Positions 1-7,104 are shown, counted from the first letter of the stretch. The stretch: 9,719 nt of DNA from an uncultured Intestinimonas sp. (GCA_958435885.1 CAUBHZ010000040.1:1-9719); one strand, 5' to 3'. A program made the numbers and translations. The notes: generated by a model not told the origin, from the letters alone.

Positions 1-18
1 CCGGCAAAACCCTTGTAC

Positions 19-49
19 GGCGCAGACGCGCCGCCCCACTGTGTGGGGC
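19..49. other. Two adjacent perfect hairpins in an otherwise unassigned 87-nt edge segment
   Basis: Positions 19-32 form a 5-bp stem (GGCGC/GCGCC) with loop AGAC. Directly after it, 33-49 forms a 7-bp stem (GCCCCAC/GTGGGGC) with loop TGT. Neither is followed by a T-run, so they are not obvious terminators. All three plus-strand frames stay open across at least 1-84, but no start or recognisable protein is visible. The segment could be the tail of a gene entering from the left, part of a structured RNA, or a dispersed intergenic repeat. It cannot be resolved from this window. Confidence 0.4.
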
Positions 50-87
50 CCCAGGCTTTACCAGCATCTATACTGTTTCGATGATAC

Positions 88-134
88 AAAAAGCCGCCGG
101 AGGCCTTGTTCTGCGAGGTCTCCGGTGGCTTTTT
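88..134. terminator. Bidirectional intrinsic terminator after the nucleotidase gene
   Basis: Arms 88-105 and 117-134 pair over 18 positions with two G-U wobbles around an 11-nt loop. The core is GCCGCCGGAGGCC against GGTCTCCGGTGGC. The stem is flanked by AAAAA on the left and TTTTT on the right, so each strand ends its hairpin with a T-run. On the minus strand it lies just past the stop codon of the nucleotidase gene. On the plus strand it could also stop a transcript entering from the left of the window. Confidence 0.85.
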
Positions 135-141
135 CTATTTT

Positions 142-2070
142 TTACCTCCGGCGGCGGCCCCGGTAGGCCCGGTAGCCCCAGCGGCTACGGCGGCGGAGAG
201 GCCGGGTGACCAGGAGCACCACCAGCACCAGCACCAGCACCAGGATCACCACTGCCAGGGCGGCCAGAGTGATCCAGCCGGGGCTGCGCACCAGATCCAC
301 GGGATTCCAGGAGCGGGAGACCGTCTTCCGCCCTTCAGGAGCGGCGTAACGGCTGTCCACTGTGCCCATGCTCTGGAGGTAGGAAGCCAGGGCGTACCAC
401 TCCTTGACCTCCGTCCCGCCGGCGCCGTGGATGATATAGTCCTCCAGGTTCTCGATGGGCTGGCCCTTCTCATCCCGGGGGGTAATGGTCAGCAGGCCGA
501 AGCTCTTGCCGTTCACCGTCCCCAGCATCTGGCCGGAGTAGAGGCCGGTGACCACCCGGTAGAGCTTGTCGTCCCGGATGGGGACCCGGCTGCCGTCGGG
601 CAGGATCTGGGCGCAGTCAGTAACCTTGTCAAAAATCATCCGGTGGGTGTTGAAGGACCACGCCATGCCGGAGCCGTAGAGCTGGGCCGCCGGCATGAGG
701 GGGCTCACCGAGGCGTCCACCTCGAAGGCGTCCTTCAGCTCTTTGCCGGTGATATAGACTCCCACCAGGGGGTAGCCGGGGGTGCCGTCGGCGCCGGAGC
801 CCAGGGAGGACACGTCAAAGGCGTCGGAGACTGTGATGTCCCCCTTGGCCAGGGAGGCCCGGATGACCCCCGAGGCCACCACGGCAAAGTCCACCGGCAC
901 ATAGTCCGCCCCCTCCGCCTCTTTGACGGCGTAGACGTAGGAGTCAGCGATGAGACTGCCCAGGGGGTCCTCCTCCTGGACGGCGCTGAAGCGGCTGATG
1001 GGGGTGAAGTCATAGGGGTTCTCGCACAGGACCTGGTCGAAGGTGAGACCGTAGCCGGAGAGGTAGGTCCCGTCCACCGTCCGCTGGAAGTTTCGGGCCA
1101 GGGCGGTCATGGCCGGGTCATTGGCCACGGTCTCATCCACAGGGAGGAGCCGGTAGTCTAGCAGCTCCGTCTTCCCCTCCTCTTTGGATACCGTCAGCAC
1201 CCCCAGGTTTTCCGTATACTCCCCGCAGGAGACGATAAGGGTGCCGTTGACCTGGATGGGGGCCTCCAGGGTGGTGTGGGTGTGGCCGGAGATGATGACA
1301 TCGATGCCGTCCACCGCCTTGGCAAGTTCGTAGTCCTCCCCCTTTCCGCCGTCGGTGCCGCTGTGGGAGAGGCAGACGATATAGTCGGGGTCTTCATTCT
1401 CCTGGATCTCGGCCACCACCCGTTTGGCGGCGTCGGCGATGGGCTCAAAGGCCATGCCCGACATGGGGGCGCAGTCGTCGGCGTCCTCCCCCAGCACCCC
1501 GAAGACGGCCACCCGCACCCCGTCCCGCTCCACCACGGTGTAATCGGTGACGGGATAGTCCTCCAGGGCCGCCGTCAGGCCTGCCCCCGCCGACTGGTCC
1601 AGCGGTGTAGTGTAGTTGGCCTGGACGATTGCGGGCAGGGGGTCTCCGCTTTCTTTGGCGGCGGTGAGCATATCGGCCAGGCCCTGCTGGCGGTAGTCGA
1701 ACTCGTGGTTGCCCAGGGTGGTCACGTCGTAGCCCATGGCTCCCAGGGCCCGGAGCTCCGGGGCGTCGGTGGTGTAGATGGTCTGGAAGAGAGAACCCAT
1801 GGAGAAGTCGCCCCCATCCAGGGTGACCACCGCCCGCCCCTCCGCCTTTGCCGCCTGCCGCTCCTCCTTTAATAAGGTAGCAAGGCGCACATAGCCGCCG
1901 TACTCCCCGCCCTCCTCGCTGTTGGCAGGCAGGAAGTGGTCGTGGGTATCATGGGTGAACAGGATGGTCAGCTCCCCCGGTCCCTCCGGGGCGGCGGCCC
2001 ACGCGGCACCGCTCCCCAGAAGCAGAACGGCGCTCAGGACCAGGGCGAAAACGGAACGGAGGTATCTCAT
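142..2070 (-). CDS. Secreted, membrane-anchored 5'-nucleotidase / UshA-family metallophosphoesterase
   Basis: A 642-residue two-domain protein that should hydrolyse nucleotides or related phosphoesters outside the cell. Residues 1-26 are a signal peptide (basic start, hydrophobic core, AWAA near the cleavage site). The calcineurin-like metal-binding motifs are in order: D41-x-H43, D88 in GGDFS, N121-H122-E123, H236 in LSHSGT, and H263-x-H265 in GHTHT. A 5'-nucleotidase C-terminal substrate domain follows at roughly 360-580. Residues 599-622 form a membrane segment rich in alternating Val/Leu, then a 20-residue Arg-rich tail, so the enzyme is probably anchored with the catalytic part outside. 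The start at 2070 is preferred over an ATG at 2160 because it has a GAGAGGAGAG ribosome binding site and begins the signal peptide; the longer form adds 30 residues lacking signal features and overlaps the candidate promoter. It appears monocistronic. Exact substrate (AMP, UDP-sugar, cyclic nucleotide) is not determinable. Confidence 0.9.
   Translation of the reverse strand: MRYLRSVFALVLSAVLLLGSGAAWAAAPEGPGELTILFTHDTHDHFLPANSEEGGEYGGYVRLATLLKEERQAAKAEGRAVVTLDGGDFSMGSLFQTIYTTDAPELRALGAMGYDVTTLGNHEFDYRQQGLADMLTAAKESGDPLPAIVQANYTTPLDQSAGAGLTAALEDYPVTDYTVVERDGVRVAVFGVLGEDADDCAPMSGMAFEPIADAAKRVVAEIQENEDPDYIVCLSHSGTDGGKGEDYELAKAVDGIDVIISGHTHTTLEAPIQVNGTLIVSCGEYTENLGVLTVSKEEGKTELLDYRLLPVDETVANDPAMTALARNFQRTVDGTYLSGYGLTFDQVLCENPYDFTPISRFSAVQEEDPLGSLIADSYVYAVKEAEGADYVPVDFAVVASGVIRASLAKGDITVSDAFDVSSLGSGADGTPGYPLVGVYITGKELKDAFEVDASVSPLMPAAQLYGSGMAWSFNTHRMIFDKVTDCAQILPDGSRVPIRDDKLYRVVTGLYSGQMLGTVNGKSFGLLTITPRDEKGQPIENLEDYIIHGAGGTEVKEWYALASYLQSMGTVDSRYAAPEGRKTVSRSWNPVDLVRSPGWITLAALAVVILVLVLVLVVLLVTRPLRRRSRWGYRAYRGRRRR
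220..243. repeat. Four perfect tandem CACCAG hexamers inside the membrane-anchor coding region
   Basis: The hexamer CACCAG repeats four times without a mismatch, with partial copies on both sides. On the coding (minus) strand it reads CTGGTG and encodes alternating Leu-Val in the transmembrane segment of the nucleotidase. Because the unit is 6 bp, gain or loss of copies by slippage would keep the reading frame and only change the length of the membrane segment. Confidence 0.75.
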
Positions 2071-2089
2071 GCAGCCTCTCCTCTCGGCG

Positions 2090-2107
2090 GCGGGGTCCTT
2101 CCCCCGC
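2090..2107 (-). other. Leader hairpin just upstream of the nucleotidase ribosome binding site
   Basis: On the minus strand a 6-bp stem GCGGGG/CCCCGC with loop GAAGGA lies about 20 nt upstream of the ATG at 2070. It has no T-run and is not a terminator. It may simply reflect GC-rich sequence or may modestly affect translation. No known riboswitch pattern is visible. Confidence 0.3.
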
Positions 2108-2131
2108 GGCGAATGGTTTCTCTCACTGCGT

Positions 2132-2160
2132 AGCATAGCATGAAAACCGTCCCGGCGCAA
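2132..2160 (-). promoter_or_regulatory. Candidate sigma-A promoter of the nucleotidase gene
   Basis: On the minus strand, TTGCGC (2155-2160) and TATGCT (2132-2137) are separated by exactly 17 nt, and TGC directly precedes the -10 as an extended -10 element. Transcription would start near 2125, giving a leader of about 55 nt. The -35 matches consensus only in its first three bases, so this is a plausible rather than certain call. Confidence 0.5.
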
Positions 2161-2187
2161 GGGCGCTTTCCCGTCCTGTTCGGACAG

Positions 2188-2219
2188 AAAAGCGGCGCCT
2201 CTCTCCCGAGAGGCGCCGC
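2188..2219 (-). terminator. Intrinsic terminator of the aspS2-gatCAB operon
   Basis: On the minus strand, 12 nt past the gatB stop codon, a perfect 12-bp stem (GCGGCGCCTCTC/GAGAGGCGCCGC, arms 2192-2203 and 2208-2219, 4-nt loop) is followed by TTTTC. It separates the amidation operon from the downstream nucleotidase gene, which has its own candidate promoter. Confidence 0.9.
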
Positions 2220-2231
2220 GTCCAATTCTTA

Positions 2232-3668
2232 TTACAGCTGTTCCAGCTTCTCCCGCAGGGTCTGGTTGACCACCTGGGGGGAGGCCTGGCCCTTGAGTTC
2301 CCGCATGACCTGTCCCACCAGGAAGCCGAATGCCTTCTCCTTGCCGGCCTTGAAGTCCTGGATGGACTTTGGGTTGGCGGCGAGGACCTTGTCCACCACG
2401 CTCCCCACCAGGCCAGCGTCGGAGACCTGCTCCAGGCCGTGCTCCTTCACGTAGGCGTCCACGTCGGCGTCGTCGGCGAAGACGGCGTCGAAGACCTTGA
2501 CGGCGGTGTTGCGGTTGAGGGCGCCGGTCTGGACCAGCTCAATGAGCCGGGCCAGGGTCTTGGGGGTAAAGGCCATGTCCTTGGCCTCCAGGCCGTCGGC
2601 GGACAGGCGGCGCATGACCTCCCCCATGATCCAGTTGGCAGCCTGCTTGGGGGGCGTCCCCAGGGCCACGGTGGCCTCGAAGAAGTCGGCCAGGGCTTTC
2701 TGGCCGGTGAGCATCTGGGCGTCGTAGGCGGGCAGGCCCCAGTCGGCCTGGTACCGGGCCATCTTGGCCTCGGCCATCTCGGGCTGCTCCTTCCGGAGCC
2801 GCTCCAGGTAGTCCTCCCCGATCTCCAGGGGCGGGATGTCGGGCTCGGGGAAGTAGCGGTAATCCTGGGCGTTCTCCTTGGAGCGCATGGCGAAGGTGGC
2901 GTCCTTGTTCTCGTCCCAGCGGCGGGTCTCCTGGACCACCCGCTTGCCCTCCTCGATGCGCTCGATCTGCCGCTTGGCCTCGTACTCGATGGCCCGGGCG
3001 ATGGCCTTGAAGGAGTTGAGGTTCTTCATCTCGGTGCGGGTGCCCAGCTCGTCGGAGCCGGCGGGGCGCACCGACAGGTTCACGTCACAGCGCAGGGAGC
3101 CCTCCTGCATCTTGCAGTCGGAGACCCCCAGGTACTGGAGGGTGGAGCGCAGCTTCTCCAGGTAGGCGATGACCTCCTCCCCGGAGCGGAAGTCGGGCTC
3201 GGTGACGATCTCGATGAGGGGGACGCCGCAGCGGTTGTAGTCGCAGCGGGTCTGGTCGATCCAGGGGTCGTGGACCAGCTTGCCGGCGTCCTCCTCCCTG
3301 TGGAGCTCGTGGATGCGTATGGTCTTCTCCCCGCCGGACTCGGTGTGGATGGGGAGCTTGCCGTTGCGGACGATGGGGAGATAGAGCTGGGAGATCTGGT
3401 AGGCCTTCGGGAGGTCGGGGTAGAAGTAGTTCTTCCGGTCGAACCGGCAGGACCGGGTGATCTCCCCGTCCAGGGCCAGGCCCACCTTCACGGCGTACTC
3501 CAGCACCTTCTCGTTGACCACCGGCAGGGTGCCGGGCATGCCCATGCACACCGGGCAGCAGTGGGTGTTGGGGGCGCCGCCGAACTCGGTGGTGCAGGAG
3601 CAGAAGATCTTGGTCTTGGTGGAGAGCTCCACGTGGGTCTCCAGACCGATGACAGTTTCCCAGGTCAT
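2232..3668 (-). CDS. gatB: Asp-tRNA(Asn)/Glu-tRNA(Gln) amidotransferase subunit B
   Basis: A full-length GatB of 478 residues. GatB binds the mischarged tRNA, activates the carboxyl side chain of Asp or Glu by ATP-dependent phosphorylation, and receives ammonia from GatA through a channel. The N-terminal family signature is clear: IGLETHVEL (7-15), a zinc-ribbon cysteine set C23-x-C25 and C38-x-x-C41, MPGTLPVVN (44-52), and FDRKNYFYPDLPK (76-88). The C-terminal part from about residue 330 is the helical YqeY-like tail domain that contacts the tRNA elbow. The ATG overlaps the gatA stop as ATGA (4 nt), with AAAGGAGG about 11 nt upstream inside gatA, consistent with translational coupling. It is the last gene of the operon and is followed by a strong terminator. 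No key residue appears to be missing. Confidence 0.98.
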   Translation of the reverse strand: MTWETVIGLETHVELSTKTKIFCSCTTEFGGAPNTHCCPVCMGMPGTLPVVNEKVLEYAVKVGLALDGEITRSCRFDRKNYFYPDLPKAYQISQLYLPIVRNGKLPIHTESGGEKTIRIHELHREEDAGKLVHDPWIDQTRCDYNRCGVPLIEIVTEPDFRSGEEVIAYLEKLRSTLQYLGVSDCKMQEGSLRCDVNLSVRPAGSDELGTRTEMKNLNSFKAIARAIEYEAKRQIERIEEGKRVVQETRRWDENKDATFAMRSKENAQDYRYFPEPDIPPLEIGEDYLERLRKEQPEMAEAKMARYQADWGLPAYDAQMLTGQKALADFFEATVALGTPPKQAANWIMGEVMRRLSADGLEAKDMAFTPKTLARLIELVQTGALNRNTAVKVFDAVFADDADVDAYVKEHGLEQVSDAGLVGSVVDKVLAANPKSIQDFKAGKEKAFGFLVGQVMRELKGQASPQVVNQTLREKLEQL

Positions 3669-5146
3669 TTGGCCTGCGCCTCCTTTCTGGCGGGGCTTTG
3701 TCTGTGATAGTCGGTGTCCAGCTGGAAGGCGTGGGCGGCGTTGAGGACCTTGGCCTCCCCCAGGGCGGGGCCGATGAGCTGGGCCCCGATGGGCAGCCCC
3801 TGGCCGTCAAAGCCGCAGGGCATGGACAGCCCCGGCAGACCGGCCAGGTTCAGGGGCACGGTGTAGATGTCGGAGAGGTACATCTTCAGAGGGTCGCCCA
3901 GGCTCTCCCCCAGCTTGGGGGCGGTGGTGGGGGCCACCGGGGTGAGAAGGAGGTCGTACTTCTCAAAGGCCTCGTCATAGGCCTTCTTGATGAGGGCCTT
4001 CACCTGGAGGGCCTTCTTGTAGTAGGCGTCGTAGTAGCCGGCGGAGAGGACGAAGGTGCCCAGCAGGATGCGGCGCTTGACCTCGGCGCCGAAGCCCTGG
4101 GTGCGGGTCTTCTCGTAGAGGTCGGTGAGGTCCTCATAGCCCTCGGCCCGCCAGCCGTACTTGACACCGTCGAACCGGGACAGGTTGGAGCTGGCCTCGG
4201 CGGCGGCGATGATATAGTAGGTGGGCACCACGTACTTCATCATGGGGAAGGAGAACTCCTCCACGGTGGCCCCACGGGCCTTGAGCACGTCGGCGGCCGC
4301 CAGCACGGCGGCGCGGACCTCCTGGTCCAGGCCCTCGCCGAAGCAGTCGGCGGGCAGGCCCACCCGCAGGCCCCGCAGGTCCCCGGTGAGGCTCTCCGTC
4401 AGGCTGCCCCAGCCGGTGTCCAGGCTGGTGCCGTCCCGGCGGTCCTTCCCGGCCATCAGCTCCAGCACGGCGGCGCAGTCGTCGGCGGACCGGGCCAGAG
4501 GGCCCAGCTGGTCCAGGGAGGAGGCGTAGGCGATGAGGCCGTAGCGGCTCACGGAGCCGTAGGTGGGCTTCAGGCCGGTGACGCCGCAGTAGGAGGCGGG
4601 CTGGCGGATGGAGCCGCCGGTGTCGGAGCCGATGGCGTACCAGCACTCCCCCGCCGCCACGGCGGCGGCGGCGCCGCCGGAGGAACCGCCGGGGGCGTGG
4701 TCCAGGTCCCAGGGGTTCCGGGTGGGGCCGTAGAAGGAGGTCTCCGAGGTGGAGCCCATGGCGAACTCGTCCATGTTCAGCTTGCCCAGGAGCACCCCGC
4801 CGGCGGCCTTGAGCTTCTCCGCGGCGGTGGCGTCATAGGGGGGCGTGAAGTCCCCCAGAATCTTGGAGGCGCAGGTGGTGCGCACCCCTTTGGTGCAGAT
4901 GTTGTCCTTCAGGGCCATGGGCACACCGGCCAGGGGGGAGAGCTTCTCCCCCGCCGCCAGGCGCTTTTCCACGTCGGCGGCCTGGGCCAGGACGGCCTCC
5001 CCGTCCAGGCAGGTGACGAAGGCGTTGTTCCGGTCCTGCTGGGCCGCCATCCGGTCCAGGGCGGCCCGGGCGGCCTGGGTGGGAGAGACCTCTCCCTTCT
5101 GAATGAGTTCGCCCAGCTCCAGGGCGGTATATTCCCAAAGTTCCAT
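3665..5146 (-). CDS. gatA: Asp-tRNA(Asn)/Glu-tRNA(Gln) amidotransferase subunit A (amidase)
   Basis: A 493-residue amidase-signature enzyme, the glutaminase subunit that releases ammonia from glutamine for transamidation by GatB. The Ser-cisSer-Lys triad can be read directly: K80 in MALKDN, S155 in the GGSSGG loop (153-158), and nucleophile S179 in GSDTGGSIRQPA. Further family blocks are NMDEFAMGS (124-132), GLKPTYG (191-197) and the C-terminal LPGLSMPCG segment. The length is typical of the family. The start ATG lies 12 nt downstream of the gatC stop, and a TAAGGAGG arrangement puts the Shine-Dalgarno at the gatC stop codon. The 3' end overlaps gatB by 4 nt. The order gatC-gatA-gatB with these spacings indicates one co-translated complex. 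Confidence 0.98.
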   Translation of the reverse strand: MELWEYTALELGELIQKGEVSPTQAARAALDRMAAQQDRNNAFVTCLDGEAVLAQAADVEKRLAAGEKLSPLAGVPMALKDNICTKGVRTTCASKILGDFTPPYDATAAEKLKAAGGVLLGKLNMDEFAMGSTSETSFYGPTRNPWDLDHAPGGSSGGAAAAVAAGECWYAIGSDTGGSIRQPASYCGVTGLKPTYGSVSRYGLIAYASSLDQLGPLARSADDCAAVLELMAGKDRRDGTSLDTGWGSLTESLTGDLRGLRVGLPADCFGEGLDQEVRAAVLAAADVLKARGATVEEFSFPMMKYVVPTYYIIAAAEASSNLSRFDGVKYGWRAEGYEDLTDLYEKTRTQGFGAEVKRRILLGTFVLSAGYYDAYYKKALQVKALIKKAYDEAFEKYDLLLTPVAPTTAPKLGESLGDPLKMYLSDIYTVPLNLAGLPGLSMPCGFDGQGLPIGAQLIGPALGEAKVLNAAHAFQLDTDYHRQSPARKEAQAK

Positions 5147-5158
5147 GTCCGCTCCTCC

Positions 5159-5446
5159 TTACTCCACCGTCTTGGGCACCAGGAAGGCCTCTTCGTCGGG
5201 CACCGGGGCGTTGGCCAGCAGCTCTGCCCGGTCCCCGGAGGGCACCACCTCGTCGCTCCGCAGCACGTTCTTCAGGGGGAAGACGTGGCTCATGGGCTCC
5301 ACGCCGCTGGTGTCCAGACCGTCCAGCACGTCCATATAGACCAGGATCTGCTCCAGCTCGCCGGTCATGCGCTCCTTCTCCTCCTGGGGCAGCTTCAGCC
5401 GGGACAGGATGGAGACATAATCCACCATCTCTTCTGTGATCTTCAT
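5159..5446 (-). CDS. gatC: Asp-tRNA(Asn)/Glu-tRNA(Gln) amidotransferase subunit C
   Basis: A 95-residue GatC, the small subunit that wraps around the GatA-GatB interface and stabilises the heterotrimer. Typical features are an N-terminal helix beginning MKITEEMVDYVSILSRLKL, a second helix around 23-45 (EKERMTGELEQIL...), the EPMSHVFPL block near 50-58, and the RSDEV segment followed by a loop ending in FLVPKTVE. Length and motif order match the family. It begins 16 nt after the aspS2 stop codon with TGGAGG about 8 nt before the ATG. Its stop codon is embedded in the gatA ribosome binding site. There is no catalytic role of its own. Confidence 0.96.
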   Translation of the reverse strand: MKITEEMVDYVSILSRLKLPQEEKERMTGELEQILVYMDVLDGLDTSGVEPMSHVFPLKNVLRSDEVVPSGDRAELLANAPVPDEEAFLVPKTVE

Positions 5447-5462
5447 TGTAAAACCTCCATCT

Positions 5463-6785
5463 TCAGGGCTCCAGCCGGCTCAGGTCCCGGGGGAACAGGC
5501 TGGCGTAGCGCACGTTGTCCAGGCCGCACAGCTGCATGGTCAGCCGCTCCAGGCCGATGCCCAGGCCGCCGTGGGGGGGCATGCCGTGCTTGTGGATCAT
5601 GAGATAGCTCTCGAACTCCGACGTGTCCATGCCCAGCCGCTCCATCTTGGCCACCTGCTGGGCGTAGTCGTGGATGCGCTGGCCGCCGGTGGTGACCTCC
5701 AGCCCCCGGAACAGGAGGTCGAAGGAGAGGGTGTAGCGGGGGTCGTCGGGGTCGTCCATGGCGTAGAAGGGCCGCTTCTTGCCGGGGTAGTGGGTGACGA
5801 AGACGAAGTCGCTGCCCCACTTCTCCCGGGCGTAGCGCCCGATGGCGTGTTCCTCCTCGGGCTCCAGGTCGTAGGGGTCCCGGATCTTGTAGCCGTACTT
5901 CTCCGCCGCCAGGCGCTTGGCCTCGTCGAAGCGGACGGCGGGGATCCGGTCCACCTCGGGGATGGCCAGCTTCAGCCGGGCGATGTCGTCGGCGTACTCC
6001 CGCTTCAAAAGGTCCATGGCGTACCGCAGGAAGCCGGTCTCCACCTCCATCACGTCGGCGAAGGATTGGATGAAGCCCATCTCGAAGTCCATGGAGGTGT
6101 ACTCGTTGAGGTGGCGGGCGGTGGAGTGCTTCTCCGCCCGGAAGACGGGAGCCACCTCGTAGACCCGCTCGTAGACCCCCACCATGGTCTGCTTGTAGAA
6201 CTGGGGGGACTGGGCCAGGAAGGCCTTGCGGCCGAAGTAGTCCAGGCGGAAGATGTTGGAGCCGCCCTCCGCACCGGCGTGGACGATCTTGGGGGTGTGG
6301 ACCTCGGTGAAGCCCTGCCCCTGGAGGTACTCCCGAAAGGCCCGGCTCAGGGCGGCCTGGACCCGGAAGATGCTGCGCTCCCGCAGGTGCCGCAGCAGCA
6401 CCGGCCGCAGGCCCAGCTCGGTGTCCAGGTTGACGTTGAGCTTGGCCTTGGCCACCGGCACCGGCATGGGCTCCGCCGGCCGGGAGAGGACCTCCACCGA
6501 CTCCGCCGCCAGCTCCACGCCGCCGGGAGCCCGGGGCTCCTCACGGAGAGTCCCCGTCACCGTGACGGCAGCCTCCTCCGGGACCTGACTGAGGTCCAGA
6601 CCGCCGCACACGCACTGGAGCAAACCGTCCCGCAGCCGCAGCTTCAGAAAGGTGAGGCCGCCGCCCACAGACTGCTTCACGTGGACCATGCCGGAGACCT
6701 GAACGGTGTCGTTTCGCCGTCCGCCCTCCAGGATGTCGTTGTACGCCGGTCCTCCGCTCGTCTTGGTCCCAGTGATGAATTCCAT
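5463..6785 (-). CDS. aspS: Archaeal-type aspartyl-tRNA synthetase, probably non-discriminating (AspS2)
   Basis: A class IIb aminoacyl-tRNA synthetase of 440 residues. An OB-fold anticodon-binding domain (about 25-105) is followed by the catalytic domain. Class II motif 1 is at about 150-168 (ends EVHTPKIV), motif 2 starts at R216 (FRAEKHSTARHLNE, 215-228), and motif 3 is GLGIGLERL (407-415). GAEGGSNIF (171-179) and AQSPQFYKQ (191-199) match archaeal-type AspRS rather than AsnRS, and the protein lacks the large insertion domain of the bacterial AspRS. Encoded directly upstream of gatCAB, it most likely charges tRNA-Asn as well as tRNA-Asp with Asp, feeding GatCAB. The start at 6785 is chosen because AAAGGA lies about 10 nt upstream. 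A longer reading from 6863 would translate the T-box terminator and T-run (FFIFF) and is an artefact. Non-discrimination is inferred from context, not read from the sequence. Confidence 0.93.
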   Translation of the reverse strand: MEFITGTKTSGGPAYNDILEGGRRNDTVQVSGMVHVKQSVGGGLTFLKLRLRDGLLQCVCGGLDLSQVPEEAAVTVTGTLREEPRAPGGVELAAESVEVLSRPAEPMPVPVAKAKLNVNLDTELGLRPVLLRHLRERSIFRVQAALSRAFREYLQGQGFTEVHTPKIVHAGAEGGSNIFRLDYFGRKAFLAQSPQFYKQTMVGVYERVYEVAPVFRAEKHSTARHLNEYTSMDFEMGFIQSFADVMEVETGFLRYAMDLLKREYADDIARLKLAIPEVDRIPAVRFDEAKRLAAEKYGYKIRDPYDLEPEEEHAIGRYAREKWGSDFVFVTHYPGKKRPFYAMDDPDDPRYTLSFDLLFRGLEVTTGGQRIHDYAQQVAKMERLGMDTSEFESYLMIHKHGMPPHGGLGIGLERLTMQLCGLDNVRYASLFPRDLSRLEP

Positions 6786-6828
6786 GCCGTTCACGTCCTT
6801 TCGTTCCTTTTTCGGGCAAACCGTGGCG

Positions 6829-6874
6829 AAAAAAATAAAAAAAAGCCCCGGAGCTGCATACACAGCTTCGGGAC
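6829..6874 (-). terminator. T-box regulated transcription terminator
   Basis: On the minus strand GTCCCGaAGCTG pairs with CAGCTcCGGGGC (one A-C mismatch, one wobble) around loop TGTATG. It is followed by TTTTTTTTATTTTTTT at 6829-6844. The 5' arm shares bases 6872-6874 with the antiterminator arm CCGTC (6872-6876), which pairs with GACGG (6905-6909), so the two structures exclude each other. Readthrough should depend on uncharged tRNA binding the leader. Confidence 0.92.
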
Positions 6875-7098
6875 GGAAAAATCCGCGGTACCACCCAAAG
6901 TTTGCCGTCTCGCCATTGAGGCGGCCCCTTGTCTCCCTTAACGCGGGAAGACGTGGGACCCTCCTCCGCCCACAGCGGATTCGAATCCCCGGCTCACAGA
7001 GTGTTGCGCCTCCCCATCCTGCCGGACCGGGCTCTCAGTCGGTGGCCCGGATTCTCTGGCGGCCCTCACGGGGGGCGGTCTCGTTCATTGCCTTTGTT
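6829..7098 (-). promoter_or_regulatory. T-box riboswitch leader of the aspS2-gatCAB operon, specifier AAC (Asn)
   Basis: The transcribed leader between the promoter and aspS2 folds as a T-box. The Stem I base is GGC 7090-7092 with GCC 6991-6993; AATGA/GTGA form a kink-turn; CGAG 7080-7083 pairs with CTC-G 6997-7001. The specifier loop is CAACA (7002-7006), with AAC at 7003-7005 followed by the expected purine. The upper stem is CGCCCCCC (7070-7077) with GGGG-GGCG (7007-7015). The AG bulge AGAGAAT is at 7051-7057, and the distal stem CCGGGC/GCCCGG carries a 12-nt loop (7033-7044). A Stem III hairpin GTC-TCCC/GGGAGAC encloses loop GCGTTAA. The T-box GGGTGGTACCGCGG is at 6883-6896 and carries the UGGU bulge that pairs with the tRNA acceptor end. 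Uncharged tRNA-Asn should stabilise the antiterminator and turn the operon on. It occupies most of the 445-nt gap between aspS2 and the divergent glycosylase gene. Confidence 0.95.
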
Positions 7099-7104
7099 GG
7101 ACGT

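Noticed and set aside
212..250. Tandem short repeats as a possible CRISPR or origin iteron array.
   Set aside because: The unit is only 6 bp without spacers and lies inside a coding region, where it encodes alternating Leu-Val in a membrane helix.
2071..2160. An upstream ATG extending the nucleotidase by 30 residues.
   Set aside because: It would place charged residues before the signal peptide and overlaps the candidate promoter; the ATG at 2070 has the better ribosome binding site.
6786..6863. A 26-residue N-terminal extension of the AspRS reading frame that looks hydrophobic, like a signal sequence.
   Set aside because: It would be translated from the T-box terminator and its T-run. A proper ribosome binding site lies before the ATG at 6785, and a cytosolic synthetase needs no signal peptide.
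2439..6941. Long open frames on the plus strand (for example 2439-3707, 3698-5602 and 5436-6941) opposite the gat operon.
   Set aside because: They are antisense shadows of GC-rich genes: Gly/Val/His-rich translations without domains, while the minus strand encodes well-conserved aspS2, gatC, gatA and gatB.
6977..6988. GGATTCGAATCC, resembling a tRNA T-arm, on either strand near 7 kb.
   Set aside because: The flanking bases do not form a 5-bp T stem around a 7-nt loop and no acceptor, D or anticodon arms fit. It is a palindrome within the T-box leader between Stem I and Stem III.
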